Assembly: GCA_945859605.1 (NCBI GenBank)
Contig: OX243822.1
Location: 11,699,127-11,763,126, forward strand
Origin: Lumbricus rubellus
Lineage: Eukaryota > Annelida > Clitellata > Crassiclitellata > Lumbricidae
Length of the DNA stretch: 64,000 nucleotides
Reading direction: 5' to 3'
Shown: one piece after another, positions 1-54,365 of the stretch
Position numbering within the stretch: position 1 is the first letter of the stretch
Layout of the letters: every line of letters starts with the position of its first letter
The notes under the pieces: model-generated
Told to the model about the DNA's origin: nothing
What the model saw: the letters and a program-made list of their open reading frames with translations, nothing else
Databases searched by the model: none
Made by a program: the position numbers and the translations under genes

Positions 1-16357
<16,357 letters not shown>

Positions 16358-16459
16358 CAAGTATCGAACATTTACACGAAACTTTGTTGCGGGCGATGAT
16401 TGTGTTGTCGCGTTGTCGAACAAAATCTGATTTATATTTCTCGTTCGTCTAGTGCAGAT

Positions 16460-16792
16460 GCCTGGTGCATGTTTGTATGTGTGTATATACTAAAGTGTAC
16501 AGCTGTGTGTATATACTAAAGTGTACAGGTGTATGTATTCTAAAGTGTACAGGTGTATGTATGCTAAAGTGTACACTGTACAGGTGTATGTACGCTAAAG
16601 TGTACACTGTGCAGGTGTGTATGTACGCTAAAGTGTACAGGTGTGTACATTGTATATACTAAAGTGTACAGGTGTATGTATGCTAAAGTGTGCAGATGTA
16701 TGTACGCTAAAGTGTACAGGTGTGTATATACTAAAGTGTACAGTTGTATGTACGCTAAAGTGTACACATGTGTATATACGAAAGTGTACAGA
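16460..16792. repeat. 3' UTR/flank minisatellite, copy 1
   Basis: About 13 units of TACTAAAGTGTACAGGTGTG type, 22-28 bp, about 100 nt past the stop. Copy 2 has about five units (51330-51450). Confidence 0.9.
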
Positions 16793-17070
16793 CTGAATAT
16801 TATTCTGTGTCGTGATAGTCATGGAATAGTCGGGTTAAGATAAGATAAGAATATTCTTTAATATACCAATTGCTATCCGCATTTTGGTGTACAGACATGG
16901 TATAACTACAGGTGATTTGATGACGATATTGTGATGATATTAGCAACCTTGCTGACATGTAGGGAACTTTATTCATGTGCTCAGTCTAACCCACAGCCAT
17001 GTTCAGAGGGTCAACATTGTGTCCAAAGTTGGCCAACAGTGGTCTAAGAATTGCAAGCCTGCTGTGGGTC

Positions 17071-17076
17071 AATAAA
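17071..17076 (+). promoter_or_regulatory. Candidate polyadenylation signal, ABCB copy 1
   Basis: AATAAA about 710 nt after the stop, in a segment (gggtcAATAAATATG) conserved at 51822-51827 behind copy 2. Conservation between paralogues favours it, though the flank was duplicated as a block. Confidence 0.4.
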
Positions 17077-17799
17077 TATGTCTGGGACAGATCCTGCATA
17101 TGTCTCAGAAATGGAGTTGATGTTAAGACTGACATGTATATTAATTTTGTATATTTCTATATCGTTATCTACTGTTATGAGCACAAACCTACCTTCAGGA
17201 ACAGCTAAGATGTCGAGTTTTTGTTGAAGGTCGCGTTAAAAGCGTTATAGGATATAACTTTGTATTGTAATACTGCCTCATAAAACATTTGTGTGTGTAT
17301 AAATACCGTATTTCTGTTCAATGTTTCTGCAGAATTTCAAGTATTTTTCTTTAAAATTACTGATAAACATCTGCATGCGACAGGGTAATTTATTTGTTTC
17401 ATTTGTAAGTGTTTTAGTTAAGATGACGTTCTTAATTTCCAATGTGTTTATACTGATGTTTCAATTAATTTGTTTGACTTAATGGTTTAATATAATATGT
17501 GCCGCGGCCAGCAAAGAACAATTGTACTTAGGTCCCTGTTGCCAATAGTTTTTAGGCAGCAAGGGTAGGCCTATAGGGCCTACAGATGACAGTATTAGGG
17601 AGTTCAATATTATTAGATTATGCCCGTACTTGCCTTGCAGAGTAGGCAGGTTAGCCATAAGGCCTAACTGGGCATTTTTACTTGATCTAAACTGCATAGA
17701 AATCTCGCATTTGTGCCTTACGTTCACAGAGTTCCGTTTATTAAAAGTTTAATACCATGCTTGTGATGTTAAGTAGCCTATAATATAATGGCAGATGTC

Positions 17800-19110
17800 T
17801 CTTTGGTTCATTACTGTCATTCATTCCGTGTATTTATATAGCGCCCCTTCAAGCTTACTACTCAGGAGTAATGATAATTATTGTCGTGATATTGCTGAAG
17901 ATGACACGTCAGCGTCAATGTTGATATGACTTTTGTAACAAATTGATATTATATTCGTTTTGTTATTATTATTATTATTATTATTTGTTGTTGTTATTCG
18001 TTAGTTTCTACAGAATAAAAAACCTAACACTCTCGATTTTCCGATGCTATTTTTTGGTATATTTCTGAACTGTTGGGAGATATGAGCATGTGTTTGTGGT
18101 GGGAGCGGGGCACGGTCCCCCAGCACAAACATTGGTGGACCGTCCCCATAACACTCCGTCCATGCCAGTAGCATACTGGCAATCTATCAAATAGCTGCTT
18201 TGCAGTATAACCAGGAGGGATCTTCCCATCCATCGAAAGCATTACTATACACTTAGTAACAGGTAGGCTACATCCGTAGATTTATCTCTTCCTGCTTATC
18301 ATAAAAATTGACCCAAAGGCCGTGCATACCTTTATTTTTTAAATTATTTAATTAAAAGAATAATAACATCAGCTTCTCTCTACAGACTGAATTAAGCAAT
18401 GCGTGTGTGACAACCTTTATCACTAAATCACAAACGAATGTTGACGTAATGTACAGTCGGGGTGCTGTAATATATCTGACCTTGTCGAGCGACCTCTAAA
18501 CTTCGAGCAATTTCAGTAAAATTTGGTAGGAATCATTGACACATGATACATAACAGTATGAAAGGTACCGTCACGTATTTTTCAAACTTTATTTTTTCCC
18601 ATAGCTTTGTGGACCACACTAGTATGTATAAGGGTAAATAGCAATATTATATACAGGCCTATATAATTATTAAAACGTATGAACATGTGTATAATGTATA
18701 TACCGGTACATTATATATCTGGAACCCACATTCAGGACCCGTGTGTTCCAATTAACTTAGTCTTACCCCAACATCTGCAGAGCTCTGTCTTCCCATCAAT
18801 GATCATGTTCATGCTGTTCACTGTTCCTTTGACTCCAATTATATATACACAAGATATCTTTTAGTACAATATGAGTTTGCTTGAAACAATTCATACATAA
18901 TGTAGAAATGACCTAGTTTTATTTCTTTAGATCAGTAGTATTTTTAATTTAACATAGATTTTACATAGGCCTATAGGATTCAGGGAGTCGCATAAGTGCA
19001 TCTTGCCCCACCATGTCGGTTCTCATGCTTTGTGCTTACACATCTTCCGGGATTCTTCCCATAAACAATCATTTATGAATGTATCTATACTACAGTAATT
19101 CTTCACTATC
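17800..19110. other. Intergenic; duplication edge at about 18020
   Basis: Homology with the copy 2 flank ends at CTACAGAATAAAAA (about 18020 and 53626). Beyond that I see no coding signal; a short retroposon tail (TTATATAGCGCCCCTTCAAG) is at 17834-17853. Confidence 0.6.
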
Positions 19111-19114
19111 AAGG

Positions 19115-19440
19115 CAATAATCGTGCATTTATATAGCGCCACTTCAAGAGAAACTCCTCAGAGGCACTCCCGACCTGACACAAAAACCACAATCAGAGAC
19201 AATAGTTTTAAAACGCTTGGGAAAAGGGGCAAAGAAAGACAAAGAAGTTCATTACGGAGACTAGTAGGTAACTTATTCCAAAAAGATGGACCAACCATAG
19301 CAAAGCTTCTATGCAGCACTGTGGAAGTTCGAGCCATTATAGGGACAGCCTGGTCACCATGCGTTGCAGAGCGAAGGAATCTACAACCTGGAATGTATAG
19401 CACTGGAGCTTGGCCTGCTAAGATATAATTACGCATTCAT
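19115..19440 (-). repeat. LINE ORF2 C-terminus remnant
   Basis: Minus-strand open frame with RSFAMVGPSFWNKLPTSLR, CR1/L2-like C-terminal motif, followed by tail GGAGTTTCTCTTGAAGTGGC plus GCTATATAAATGC. 5' truncated, as is usual for LINE copies. Confidence 0.75.
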
Positions 19441-21655
19441 GAGCGAGGTCACTTATATGTTATCAGTTGCATAACTCACAGTAGCCAAATTATTGGTGAA
19501 ACAAGGAATTAACCAAGCTTGGCCTTGTCGCTACTAATTAACCTCTGATCATTTAAGCATAATTATCTCTGAAGTGAATACACCGGTTTTTGCTGAGTGT
19601 TGCCAAGAATTTACTCTTCTTGGCCTTGTCCCTAAAATTTCAACTCTGATCACAGTGCTCATCGTAAATCTGTAGGTAGAAAGTAAATACATGAGCTCGG
19701 CAGGTGTTTACAATGCGATAGCGTTTATTTGCACACTCGATGTTAAGCAATTTGCGCTTCGACATAGGAGTTCAATCTGGTGTAGAGTATTTCTTGGCAC
19801 TTTCTATTAACATATGTGTAGAGCCTTCTGATTACGAATTATTTGTTTTTGGTCATTTTGTTATTTATTCCCTAGATAATATGACCATTATTTTATGATA
19901 ATATGATATGATAAAATGATGGATGGTAGAAAGGAAACCGTATTGCTCAATGAATTTAGCTTAATTTAACTTGCTAACAAATTACATATGATGTTGCAGT
20001 ACATTTTTTATGTTCGAAAATCATCATAGGATGGTTGAATGGTAAAACCTGGCATGAATGTCAGGAGGTATTTTCAATACCGGTTAACTGCATGGATAAG
20101 GTTGCCCTAGCCTTCCACTCTCTAGGGACGACTGTAGAATTAGATAAGGACGAGATGGGCGCCTTGCAGACTGTTATGCTGTTGATATAGACTCAGGACT
20201 GTAAAACGTGATCTGTCTAAGGTGCGGCTCACACCAGTATAAGCTTACTCTCTGTATTACAAGTCAAACGTTCGAGCCAATCAGTTGCAGTGTCCTGGTT
20301 ACCCGTGCACATGACATACAAAATTAGGGTAATTGGAGTTCCAGCAGTCAGCCTAGCCTGGCTCATATATCCGTTTGTATTGGGCTGCCACACAAGATTC
20401 CAATTCGATTATATGCTTTTTATACCCATTACACTGCTCAAATAAACCATACTGCTTTGTCTGTTAGTACTGCTGCTCATCAGTTTGCTGATGATGCTTA
20501 CTGCTTAGGCATATTATACCTATTGCTTAGGTGTGTTGCAGGCTGTCTGTTCTGTTTGTAGTTAAGATTGATGTTAATTAAGATTGTTGCATAACTTGTA
20601 CGTGTACAATGCAGCGCGTTTACAGGCGTTTCATTAAAAGAAAAATTATTATTATATTTTTATATATTTGCTGCCAAGCTTCATCAATGCCAGCCTCCTT
20701 TAGCAAAGAGAGAGGCTGACTGACTCCTGTGTATGGCTTGAACGCTGAATCAGGAATTGACCTTTCTGCACTTTTGAAGACAGCACGTACAATGCCGCTT
20801 CAGCAGCTTTAAGAAGTAGCTCGAAGGGAAGGACCTTTGAACATTACCTGAGCTGGTAAGTTTAAACCGAGCACTGAATTTATCAGTCCATGGATTTAAA
20901 GTTTTCTGTGCACTTGCTTTCGTGGATGTCTAACTAGGTACATTTAGTAGGACTGTGCACAAGCACTGCGTTGGCACACGAAGAATTCACTTTGCCTGGC
21001 CTTGTTCCTGTATCCTCAACTTTCAATGGCGTTTTATGGCTTAATTTCGTCAGCCAATCATTGCTTCTGTTTGCTGTCCACTTCACCAGGCTTACGATAT
21101 GACCAAACACATTACCAGTGAAATCTCATTGACCTAAGTCTCATTGAACTGTTGCAACACAAGCAGTATCATTAAGGGCAAAGGGCAGGCGATAACTGAT
21201 GAAATCTCGATTTATCATTAGGCCCGTCCACTATATAGCTTATGTAACCGTATATATATAGAATTATAGATGTATATGCATGATAAAGTATATATAAGTC
21301 ATTTATTGTATGTATAATTATAATGGTATGTTTGTTATATGACTATATATTTAAACGTCAAGGAGGGTCTTGTGAGGCTATAAATGAAGACTCGTGTGCA
21401 GGCAAATCGATTAGTCCGGTTCTAAGTCGTCGATGGTGGTCTGATCTTGCGGCGGCCAAGCTTAAGAAACGATTTGCGCAATTCGCTGGCGCAGATTAAG
21501 TGACCGATTTTCATTAATCTTTTAGGGTTGTGTGTTTAGGTCAGCTTTAGTGATATTATATCGGGTGATCTGAAGGTCACGACAAAAGATACCATTTATT
21601 TGCAGATTTTTTGTGCAAAAAGTGAGTGAACATCTTGGAACTTTTATTTTTTATT
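19441..21655. other. Intergenic, no gene seen
   Basis: No ORF with recognisable homology. A second retroposon 3' end occurs at about 20530-20660 (GCGTTTCATTAAAAG), similar to 49850-49930. Confidence 0.5.
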
Positions 21656-21662
21656 TATTTCT

Positions 21663-21840
21663 TGAATTTAGCGCTATATATAGCGCCCCTTCAAGCTAAT
21701 TACTCGGAGATGCTCCCGAGTACAGCGGGGACACTACATTGGAGTTTCACGCTGTTCAAAGCACACAAGCAGTTGCACATGAAGAACTTGAGGCGGATTC
21801 AAACCTGGACCCTGCTTGTAGTGTTCTGGCAGTGTTTCCA
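21663..21840 (-). repeat. tRNA-derived SINE, diverged
   Basis: Minus-strand copy: TATATAGCGCCCCTTCAAGC tail, middle GGAGTTTCACGCTG, head with GGATTCAAACC at the B box. Confidence 0.65.
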
Positions 21841-22124
21841 GGATGGATTTGGTGCCTTGTTACAGAATTTTCTTGATGAAATGACTTGAATATTGTTTAA
21901 TCATTATTGCAACTTGATTAAAGTCTGGTAGCCTACATTTATATTTACTGAATGCCTCTTCTCATTTTAGCATTTAATGCTAGCAATCTTAGAATTCTTC
22001 TTACCATTTTTAGAAGAATTCTAAGAATAAGAATGGAGACGATGCGTTTCCCAATGTGCAGATCTGCACGGGATGGACTTAGTAACTAAGTAATCTTAGA
22101 ATTGGCAATCTTGTGGTTGCTGCT

Positions 22125-22510
22125 CTATACCAGAGATGGCAGGCCTGTTTTAATGGCGGGCCAGCTATGATATTTTCCAGCAAGTGGCGGGCCATCCATG
22201 GTGCCAAAGGCCTCTAAAAAAAGGATAGGGATCCAGAAGATTACTTGACGAGTCCATTCCAGTTTTTGTGAACTAAACCTTCAATGGTACGGTTCGTCGG
22301 TTTTTAACATGCGAATAGTCAGATGAGGCTTTAAAGTTCTTAATTTTGATTTTAATTGTCAGCCATGAGCATCATACACAACTCATTAAAAATGACACAT
22401 TTGAGCTATTGCTATCAATTTGTGTAGTCTTTAGGCAAGATTGCAAAGGTCAGAAAAACATCCTCAGCCGTCCAGAAACGGCCCATGGGCCGGATCTGTA
22501 ACACCCCTAC
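22125..22510. mobile_element. Possible hAT-like element, degenerate
   Basis: GAGATGGCAGGCC...GCGGGCCA motifs and CGGCCCATGGGCCGG near the right side resemble non-autonomous hATs, but I could not find matching target duplications. Confidence 0.3.
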
Positions 22511-22607
22511 TTTATGCAGTTTATATTCTCCCTACATCAACGTTTGTGATGTGTATGTTAATGTAACGGGCATGGTAATGTTAATTGTTACTTTATATAG
22601 CACCTCT

Positions 22608-23531
22608 CAGTGTTGTTGTCAAGACCTCAAACCTCAAGACCAAGACCAAGACTTTGAACCTCAAGACCAAGACCAAGACCAAGACTTTGAGCCTCAAGAC
22701 CAAGACCAAGACCAAGACTTTTGGGCTCAAGACCAAGACAAGACCAAGACTTTTGGTCTCAAGACCAAGACAAGACCTTGCGAAAATGCAGGTTCTGCTC
22801 TCTTATGAAAACGTATTTTATTCAAACAAAGCAACTCTATAACCAAACTGCAGAGAATTCCGAGTTCAGTTCGTTCCTACAAAACTCCTTAATGTGATTA
22901 TGTGCAATGTTATTGCAAATGGCTGTTGCATTTTCAAAACTAACAGAACCAATTCATTTTCTGACCAAGGCGTGCCCGGTGTGGCCTCATGAAAATACCA
23001 CCATGCGAAAAAATACGTTCTGCAGGTGCTGAAGTTGCTGTCATGCACAGCATCTTTTCAAGCACTAAATATAAGTTTAGAAATCGTGAGTCTTTTTAAA
23101 AATCCTGCCATGGCGTATGCCGCGTATCTGGACATTTCCAGCGGAGAAAGCGCCCAGAAATAAAATAATTTTCCTCCGAAAATTTGACAAAATTATAGTT
23201 TTTAGTTGCTGTTTATTATATTGTATTAGGCCTACATGAACTGCCATATTATACCATGATTTCATTCTCTACTATATAATTATAATTTTATTAGTTATTA
23301 TTATAATATAATTATGATACTATCGTGAAGGCAGGTCTTGGTCTTGGTCTTGAAAAACCAAGACCAAGACTTTGAACCTCAAGACCAAGACCAAGACCAA
23401 GACTTTGGCCCTCAAGACCAAGACCAAGACCAAGACTTTTATTCTCAAGACCAAGACCAAGACCAAGACTTTTAAAACCAAACTCGAGCGCACTCGAGAC
23501 CAAGACTTTAGTCTCGAGGACAACAAGTCTG
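22608..23531 (-). mobile_element. hAT element (924 bp) with CAAGAC subterminal repeats
   Basis: Termini CAGTGTTGTTGTC / GACAACAAGTCTG and perfect 8-bp target duplications GCACCTCT (22600-22607, 23532-23539), inserted in an older retroposon tail. Both ends carry (CAAGAC)n subterminal arrays. The middle encodes, on the minus strand, ATSAPAERIFSHGG then MRPHRARL, the hAT dimerisation domain, interrupted by stops; deletion derivative. Confidence 0.88.
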
Positions 23532-24104
23532 GCACCTCTTCAAGAGAGACTTGTCAGAGACATTTAAATGTTGTGTGTGCTGTGTGTTATAAGTTTGTAA
23601 TTGTAGGCATGTGTATGCATTTTTTTATATGTACGAATGTGTTGTGTTGACATGTTCAAGATTGTGTTGGTATAGCCTATTGAAAGTATAAGAAAGCTCA
23701 TTGCAATCAATTTTTTATGTTATGTGAAAAATATAGTAGCATCTATTGTGCTGATAAATTAAAGCTGAATTTGGTCTGATCGCTTCCAACTTGTTGAACT
23801 ATGGAGTGATAAGATGTCCTGTAAGACATGATCGTAATAACTCCATGTAGCATTCTGGATACTTATTGTGCGTACATTGGTCCTGCACTTTGGAATCACC
23901 CCTATCTCTCCATTCGTCATTAACTGGTATCCCAAGCACATCTTTCACTGTTTCAAAACTACTTTCGTTTCTCTGGGTCTTTCTCACTGGGAGCGCCTCT
24001 TATTGGTGAGCACTATGAGAGGTGCTTCATAAATTTATAGATACAATATGACGCAATACTTGAGATACATCATTGGAGACATACATCATGCTGATTATTT
24101 GTGT

Positions 24105-24106
24105 AT

Positions 24107-24137
<31 letters not shown>

Positions 24138-24215
24138 TTGCATTTGCTTATAGTGCCTCTTTAAGCTCACTGCTTAGAGGCGCTCCAGACTACAGCTCGG
24201 ACACTTTAATTATAG
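24105..24215 (-). repeat. TTTA repeat plus SINE/LINE tail
   Basis: (TTTA)n at 24107-24140 adjoining TTAGAGGCGCTCCAGACTAC, the reverse tail of the retroposon family. Confidence 0.6.
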
Positions 24216-25104
24216 TTGATCTTCATCCCTGATTTTTTGCCCATTAGGGTTTTCCTTGAATCCTTGATCTGCCTTGCCTTGCTTTGCTTGTGCAGCCCAA
24301 TCGTTCAACTAACTACTTGATGCATCTTTCCATCATGTACACTGTCCCAATCTCATAGTGTTTAGACTTTAGAACTTGGTTGCATGGTAAAGCTGGGATG
24401 TCTGGGAATAACTGGTAGCAAGAATTAAGTGGATGGATTGTATAACTGTGGAATGTAATGTAAAAATGTACGCGTTTTCGATATAGTTACTGATATTATG
24501 ACCTCAACACTTCTCATTTAGTAGTGAATTTATGGGTGAGATCCTTCATCAAGTAGCTACTTCTTTGATTGAGAGCCATGCCATTGAAGTCCACGTGTGC
24601 AAACAGTGTTCAATGCCATTTAAGGCCCTCGTGTGCAAGGCTGAAAAGCTGATTGAAAGCCAGAACGACATGCTGATAAGGGGACATCTATATGGCCAAT
24701 TATTGTCTAAGAGGCACAGGTTCTGATAAGTCCTTAAAAGGTACAGTTCGAGAGCTTGGATACAAGCCAGGTACTGATTATCTAATTTATGGATAGTCGA
24801 ACTGATTGGCTAGCCGACAGGCAGGCCCGTTGCATTGCTTGTCCGTGAACGGCTAAATCTTAAATTAGCCATTGCAATAGACCTACAGTTCCAAATGTTC
24901 TAAGTTTTTAATCTCTGCAGTCTCTTTGTTATGCTTGTGGCTAGATAGTCTGTCAATTGAGATTGTGACGACCGTGTTGCCTTGAGATTTAACCGTCATC
25001 AGAGCCACTTAGGCCTACTTTAGGAACCTTGAGCAGATTTATTATACAGGCTTGCTTAGCATCAGTATGTAGGCTACATACATATGTATGTATATAATTA
25101 TGTG
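24216..25104. other. Intergenic upstream of copy 2, no clear promoter
   Basis: I see no TATA-plus-initiator arrangement I would trust. A 64-codon ORF at 24532-24726 has no recognisable homology. Confidence 0.4.
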
Positions 25105-25330
25105 CACTTGTTATAGCTATAGCGCCCCTTTAAGATTTTCATTCAGAAGCGCTCCGACACAGCGCGGACACTGAATCAGAGTTTCACACCGAATCCCATG
25201 AGGAATTGCGAGTGAAGGACTTGCTCAATGTCATTACGAGGCAGCTTGAGGTGGATTCGAACCTGCAACCCTCCGGCTGCAAGGCAACAAACGTAGTTCA
25301 ACATACCACAACCCACTGAACCACCCCGAT
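25105..25330 (-). repeat. tRNA-derived SINE, full length, upstream of copy 2
   Basis: Minus-strand copy with head (CAGTGGGTTGTGG), B box GGTTCGAATCC, body and tail GGGCGCTATAGCTATAACAA plus GTGCAC. It lies about 165 bp upstream of the copy 2 start codon. Confidence 0.75.
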
Positions 25331-25494
25331 AGGGGGCTGTATATAAATTGAAGAAGTAAATATATGTAGACAAGTGTATTGCTTCTCTTTTTTCCGATAA
25401 CTTGTGCCAATTACATGAATAATTAATTATGAAGTGTAGTTGATGCTGTATTTGTGTAGGTCATATTCCGCTGCTCTGAGGAGATCGACAAAAT

Positions 25495-51207
<25,713 letters not shown>

Positions 51208-51635
51208 CAAGTCTCGAACGCTTACACGAAACTTTGTTGCGGGCAACGATTGTGTTGTCGTGATATCGAACAAAATCTGATTTATATTTCTCGTTCGTCG
51301 AGTGCAGTTGCCTGTTGCATGTTTGTGTGTGTACTAAAGTGTGCAGCTGTGTGTATATACTACAGTGTACAAGTGTGTATATACTAAAGTGTACAGGTGT
51401 GTGTACTAAAGTGTACAGGTGTGTGTATACTAAAGTGTACAGACTGAATATTATTCCGTGTCGTGATAGTCATGGAATAGTCAGGTTCAACTACAGGTGA
51501 TTTGATGACGATGATGATATTGTGATGATATTAACAATCGTGGTGAAATATATTGAACATTGTTTTTGTGCTACAGCCATATTCAAAAGGTTAGCATTGT
51601 GCCCAGTTGGCCAACAGTCTAACCTGCTCTGGGTA

Positions 51636-51641
51636 AATAAA
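51636..51641 (+). promoter_or_regulatory. Candidate polyadenylation signal, ABCB copy 2 (proximal)
   Basis: AATAAA in ctgggtAAATAAACATGG, the upstream member of a tandem duplication in the 3' flank; not present as a second copy behind copy 1. Confidence 0.3.
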
Positions 51642-51821
51642 CATGGAATAGTCCGGTTCAACTCCAGTTGATTTGACGATGATGATATTGTGTGCGACGA
51701 TACTAGCAACCTTGGTCACATGTATGGTGCATTATTCTTGTCCTCAGTCATTTTCAAATGGTCAACATTGTGTCTAAAGTTGGCCAACAGTGGTCTAACA
51801 AATACGGGCCTGCTTTGGGTC

Positions 51822-51827
51822 AATAAA
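51822..51827 (+). promoter_or_regulatory. Candidate polyadenylation signal, ABCB copy 2 (distal)
   Basis: Equivalent of 17071-17076. A local duplication of about 175 bp created a second AATAAA at 51636-51641, so copy 2 has two candidate sites. Confidence 0.4.
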
Positions 51828-51989
51828 TATGGCTGGGAGAGATCCTGCATGTGTATCAGAAGATTGGAGTTGATGTTAACTCTGGCTTGTATATTTGTAT
51901 ATCTTTATCTACCGTTATGCGCAAAAACCTACCTTCAGGAACAGCTAAGATGTTGAGTTTTTATTGAAGGTCGCGTTACAAGCGTTTTA

Positions 51990-52850
51990 GGATAATTTCC
52001 ATCGTTGGAATATGCGTAATATTGTTGATTTAATTCAATGATTGTAGAAAAATGAGTTACAGGATCTGAATGTTAACATAGGTTTGAATTAATGGTTGCA
52101 TAGCAACATTTTTGCATAGTGATAAATTCAATGCACTCTGAATGATTGAATTATAAATATCGTACCATTTGTAAGGCATTGAAACATTTGGCAATATGTC
52201 TCTACGAGGTGAGGGATTCATTTGGTTCAGATTGCATGTGCAATTCTACTAAATACAGTAAGATCCGTAATGCAGGGGGGAGTTCAAGAGCTCTGGAATA
52301 GATTATGTGATAGTGTGTTAGATGTTGGTGGGTTAGATGATGGTGGGTTAGATGATGGTGGGTTAGATGATGATGGATTGGATTATGGTGAATTAGATAA
52401 TGGTGGATTAGATGATGGTGAATTAGATGATGATGAATTAGATGATGGTGATTTAAATGATGGTGAATTAGATGATGGTGATTTAAATGAAGGTGAATTA
52501 GATGATGGTGAGTGAGATGATGGTGTCTCCGATGATGCAGCTGAAACCTTTAGATGACGTTGCATGGGAAGATTGACTGTCAAGAGCATAAGGCATCAAT
52601 TGTTGCTGAAACAAACTGAGAGTTTTGTAACTATTCTATAAGCTTACCCGTTGATTCTTGCCATACGACCGTGCGTTATGTTAATGCTTCAGATTGTTAT
52701 TCGGAAAGTTGCGGGTTAAAAACCCGACCATTCCAATGGTAACACCATGACAGTGAACCTGTTAAGGGGGCAGGTATCCCGGCAGGGATTTGTTGGGGAA
52801 GAGTTTTCTTCTTCTGTGGGTTTACTGCTTCTCCCGTGAAAGAACCTCCT
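51990..52850. other. 860-bp segment present only behind copy 2
   Basis: Interrupts homology between the two 3' flanks (resumes at TATTGTAATACTGC, 17264 and 52848). Holds the 15-bp array at 52313-52515; no transposon ends found. Confidence 0.6.
52313..52515 (+). repeat. 15-bp array (GATGATGGTGAATTA), about 13 units
   Basis: Unit length 15 keeps one frame open, giving LDDGE/LDDGG pentapeptides; most likely a minisatellite rather than a gene. Confidence 0.85.
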
Positions 52851-53751
52851 ATTGTAATACTGCCGCCTAAAACATTGGTGTGTATATAAATATGTCTGTT
52901 CAATGTTTCTGCAGAATTTAAAGTATTTTTCCTTAAAATTACTGAAAAACATCTGCAAGCGACAGGGTAATTTATTTGCTTCACTTGAAAGTGTTTTCAA
53001 TTAAGATGCTGTTAATTTCCAATGTATTTGATACTGATGTTTGAATTAATTTGTTTAACTTAATAATTTGCCACGGCCAGCAAAGAACAATTGTAGGCCA
53101 ATACTTAGACCCCTGTTGCCAATATTTTTAGGCGGCTCGGGTATACATGTACAGATGACAGTTTTTGGGGTTAGTATATAAATTTTGCCTGTACTTGCCT
53201 TGCAGAGTAGACAGGTTAGCTGTATAATATAATATAACTGGGAATTTTGATTTGTTCTAATTTCTAAACTGCATAGAAAATTCGCATTTGTGCCTTACGT
53301 TCGCAGAATTCCGTGTATTAAAAATTTAATACCATATATGCATGTGATGTTAAGTATTACTGTCCGTGTATTTATATAGCGCCTCGTCAGCTTATTACTC
53401 AGGAGTAATGATAATTATTGTCATGATATTGCGGCCAGTGATCCTGAAGATTCGTTCATTCATTCATTATTAGATTTTATATAGGACCTCTTCAAGAAAC
53501 TACTCAGAGGCGCTCCCAGCCCACACAAGATGACACGTCAACGTCAATGTTGATATTATGTAACAACTTAGGCTAATATTATATTCATTTTGTTATTATT
53601 ATTCGTTGAATTTCTACAGAATAAAAACATTAAAACGAAATGCGGCTGTGAAAAATCTTCTTCTTTCCGTCTCTAATAATTTCCATGTACTAGAAACAAC
53701 GAAAAACTAGATATTCAAATTTCAAAAGGATGCGCAGCAGCGAGAAGAGCT

Positions 53752-53757
53752 TTTATT
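53752..53757 (-). promoter_or_regulatory. Candidate polyadenylation signal of FHL
   Basis: AATAAA on the minus strand about 460 nt past the FHL stop. Position is plausible; no other evidence. Confidence 0.35.
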
Positions 53758-54216
53758 TTATGGCAGTGTTTCGAAATAATAAGGTCAGGCTGGGGTCACA
53801 ATATGTCACACGACGTGACCCATTTACATGCGACGTGACCTTATTAACCGCCAACAGAAATCAAGCTCCTACTCCCAATAATTAATTACACGCATTACTT
53901 AGATCTACGGTCCCCTACGAACTCAAAACACGAAAAAAAACAGCAAAGCATCTGCAGCAGCTAACATTCCCAAAACGCTAATTAAAATTACAAATAAGTT
54001 AGATGATTATAATTAATTAGGCTAATCAACAGACGTACAGTAACTTCTTTTGATAAATTAATTTCTTTTCGATTCCCGTAACTCACTAGAGGTCGCAAGC
54101 GTCGCTCTAATCATCGTTGACGTCATAGTTGCGATGTCATCGTTATAACCGGACCCTCGGGGTGGGGCTCCTGGACCTTCGGAGTCGGCGGCGGTGGTGG
54201 CTCAGAGGACCGGGGT

Positions 54217-54365
54217 CTAGCCACGGCCGCAGTCTGGGCAGAGGACCTCGGCTCCGTCCGTCAGGAAACCCCGGCCGACGAGAGAGGTGGTGCACCGATA
54301 GCAGACGAAACACTCGCTGTGCCAGTGGCGGTCGTCAAACGATATGAACTTCGTGCCTCCGAGAC
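54217..54365 (-). CDS. FHL2: FHL exon 5 (LIM4, stop)
   Basis: 149 nt, acceptor gttctag. LGGTKFISFDDRHWHSEC, SLVGRGFLT and CPDCGRG, then TAG. The C-terminus ends right after the last zinc ligands, as in the family. Confidence 0.93.

Noticed and set aside
24532..24726. 64-codon ORF upstream of copy 2
   Set aside because: No recognisable domain, and the length is expected by chance.
52222..52515. 97-codon acidic ORF (LDDGE repeats) as a gene
   Set aside because: A 15-bp repeat unit keeps the frame open by arithmetic; no homology, and the segment is absent behind copy 1. Kept only as a note.
52222..54216. Undescribed biochemical system between the genes
   Set aside because: I looked for further genes between copy 2 and FHL and found only repeats and 3' flanks. 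The unusual content of this window is structural, not a new enzyme system.
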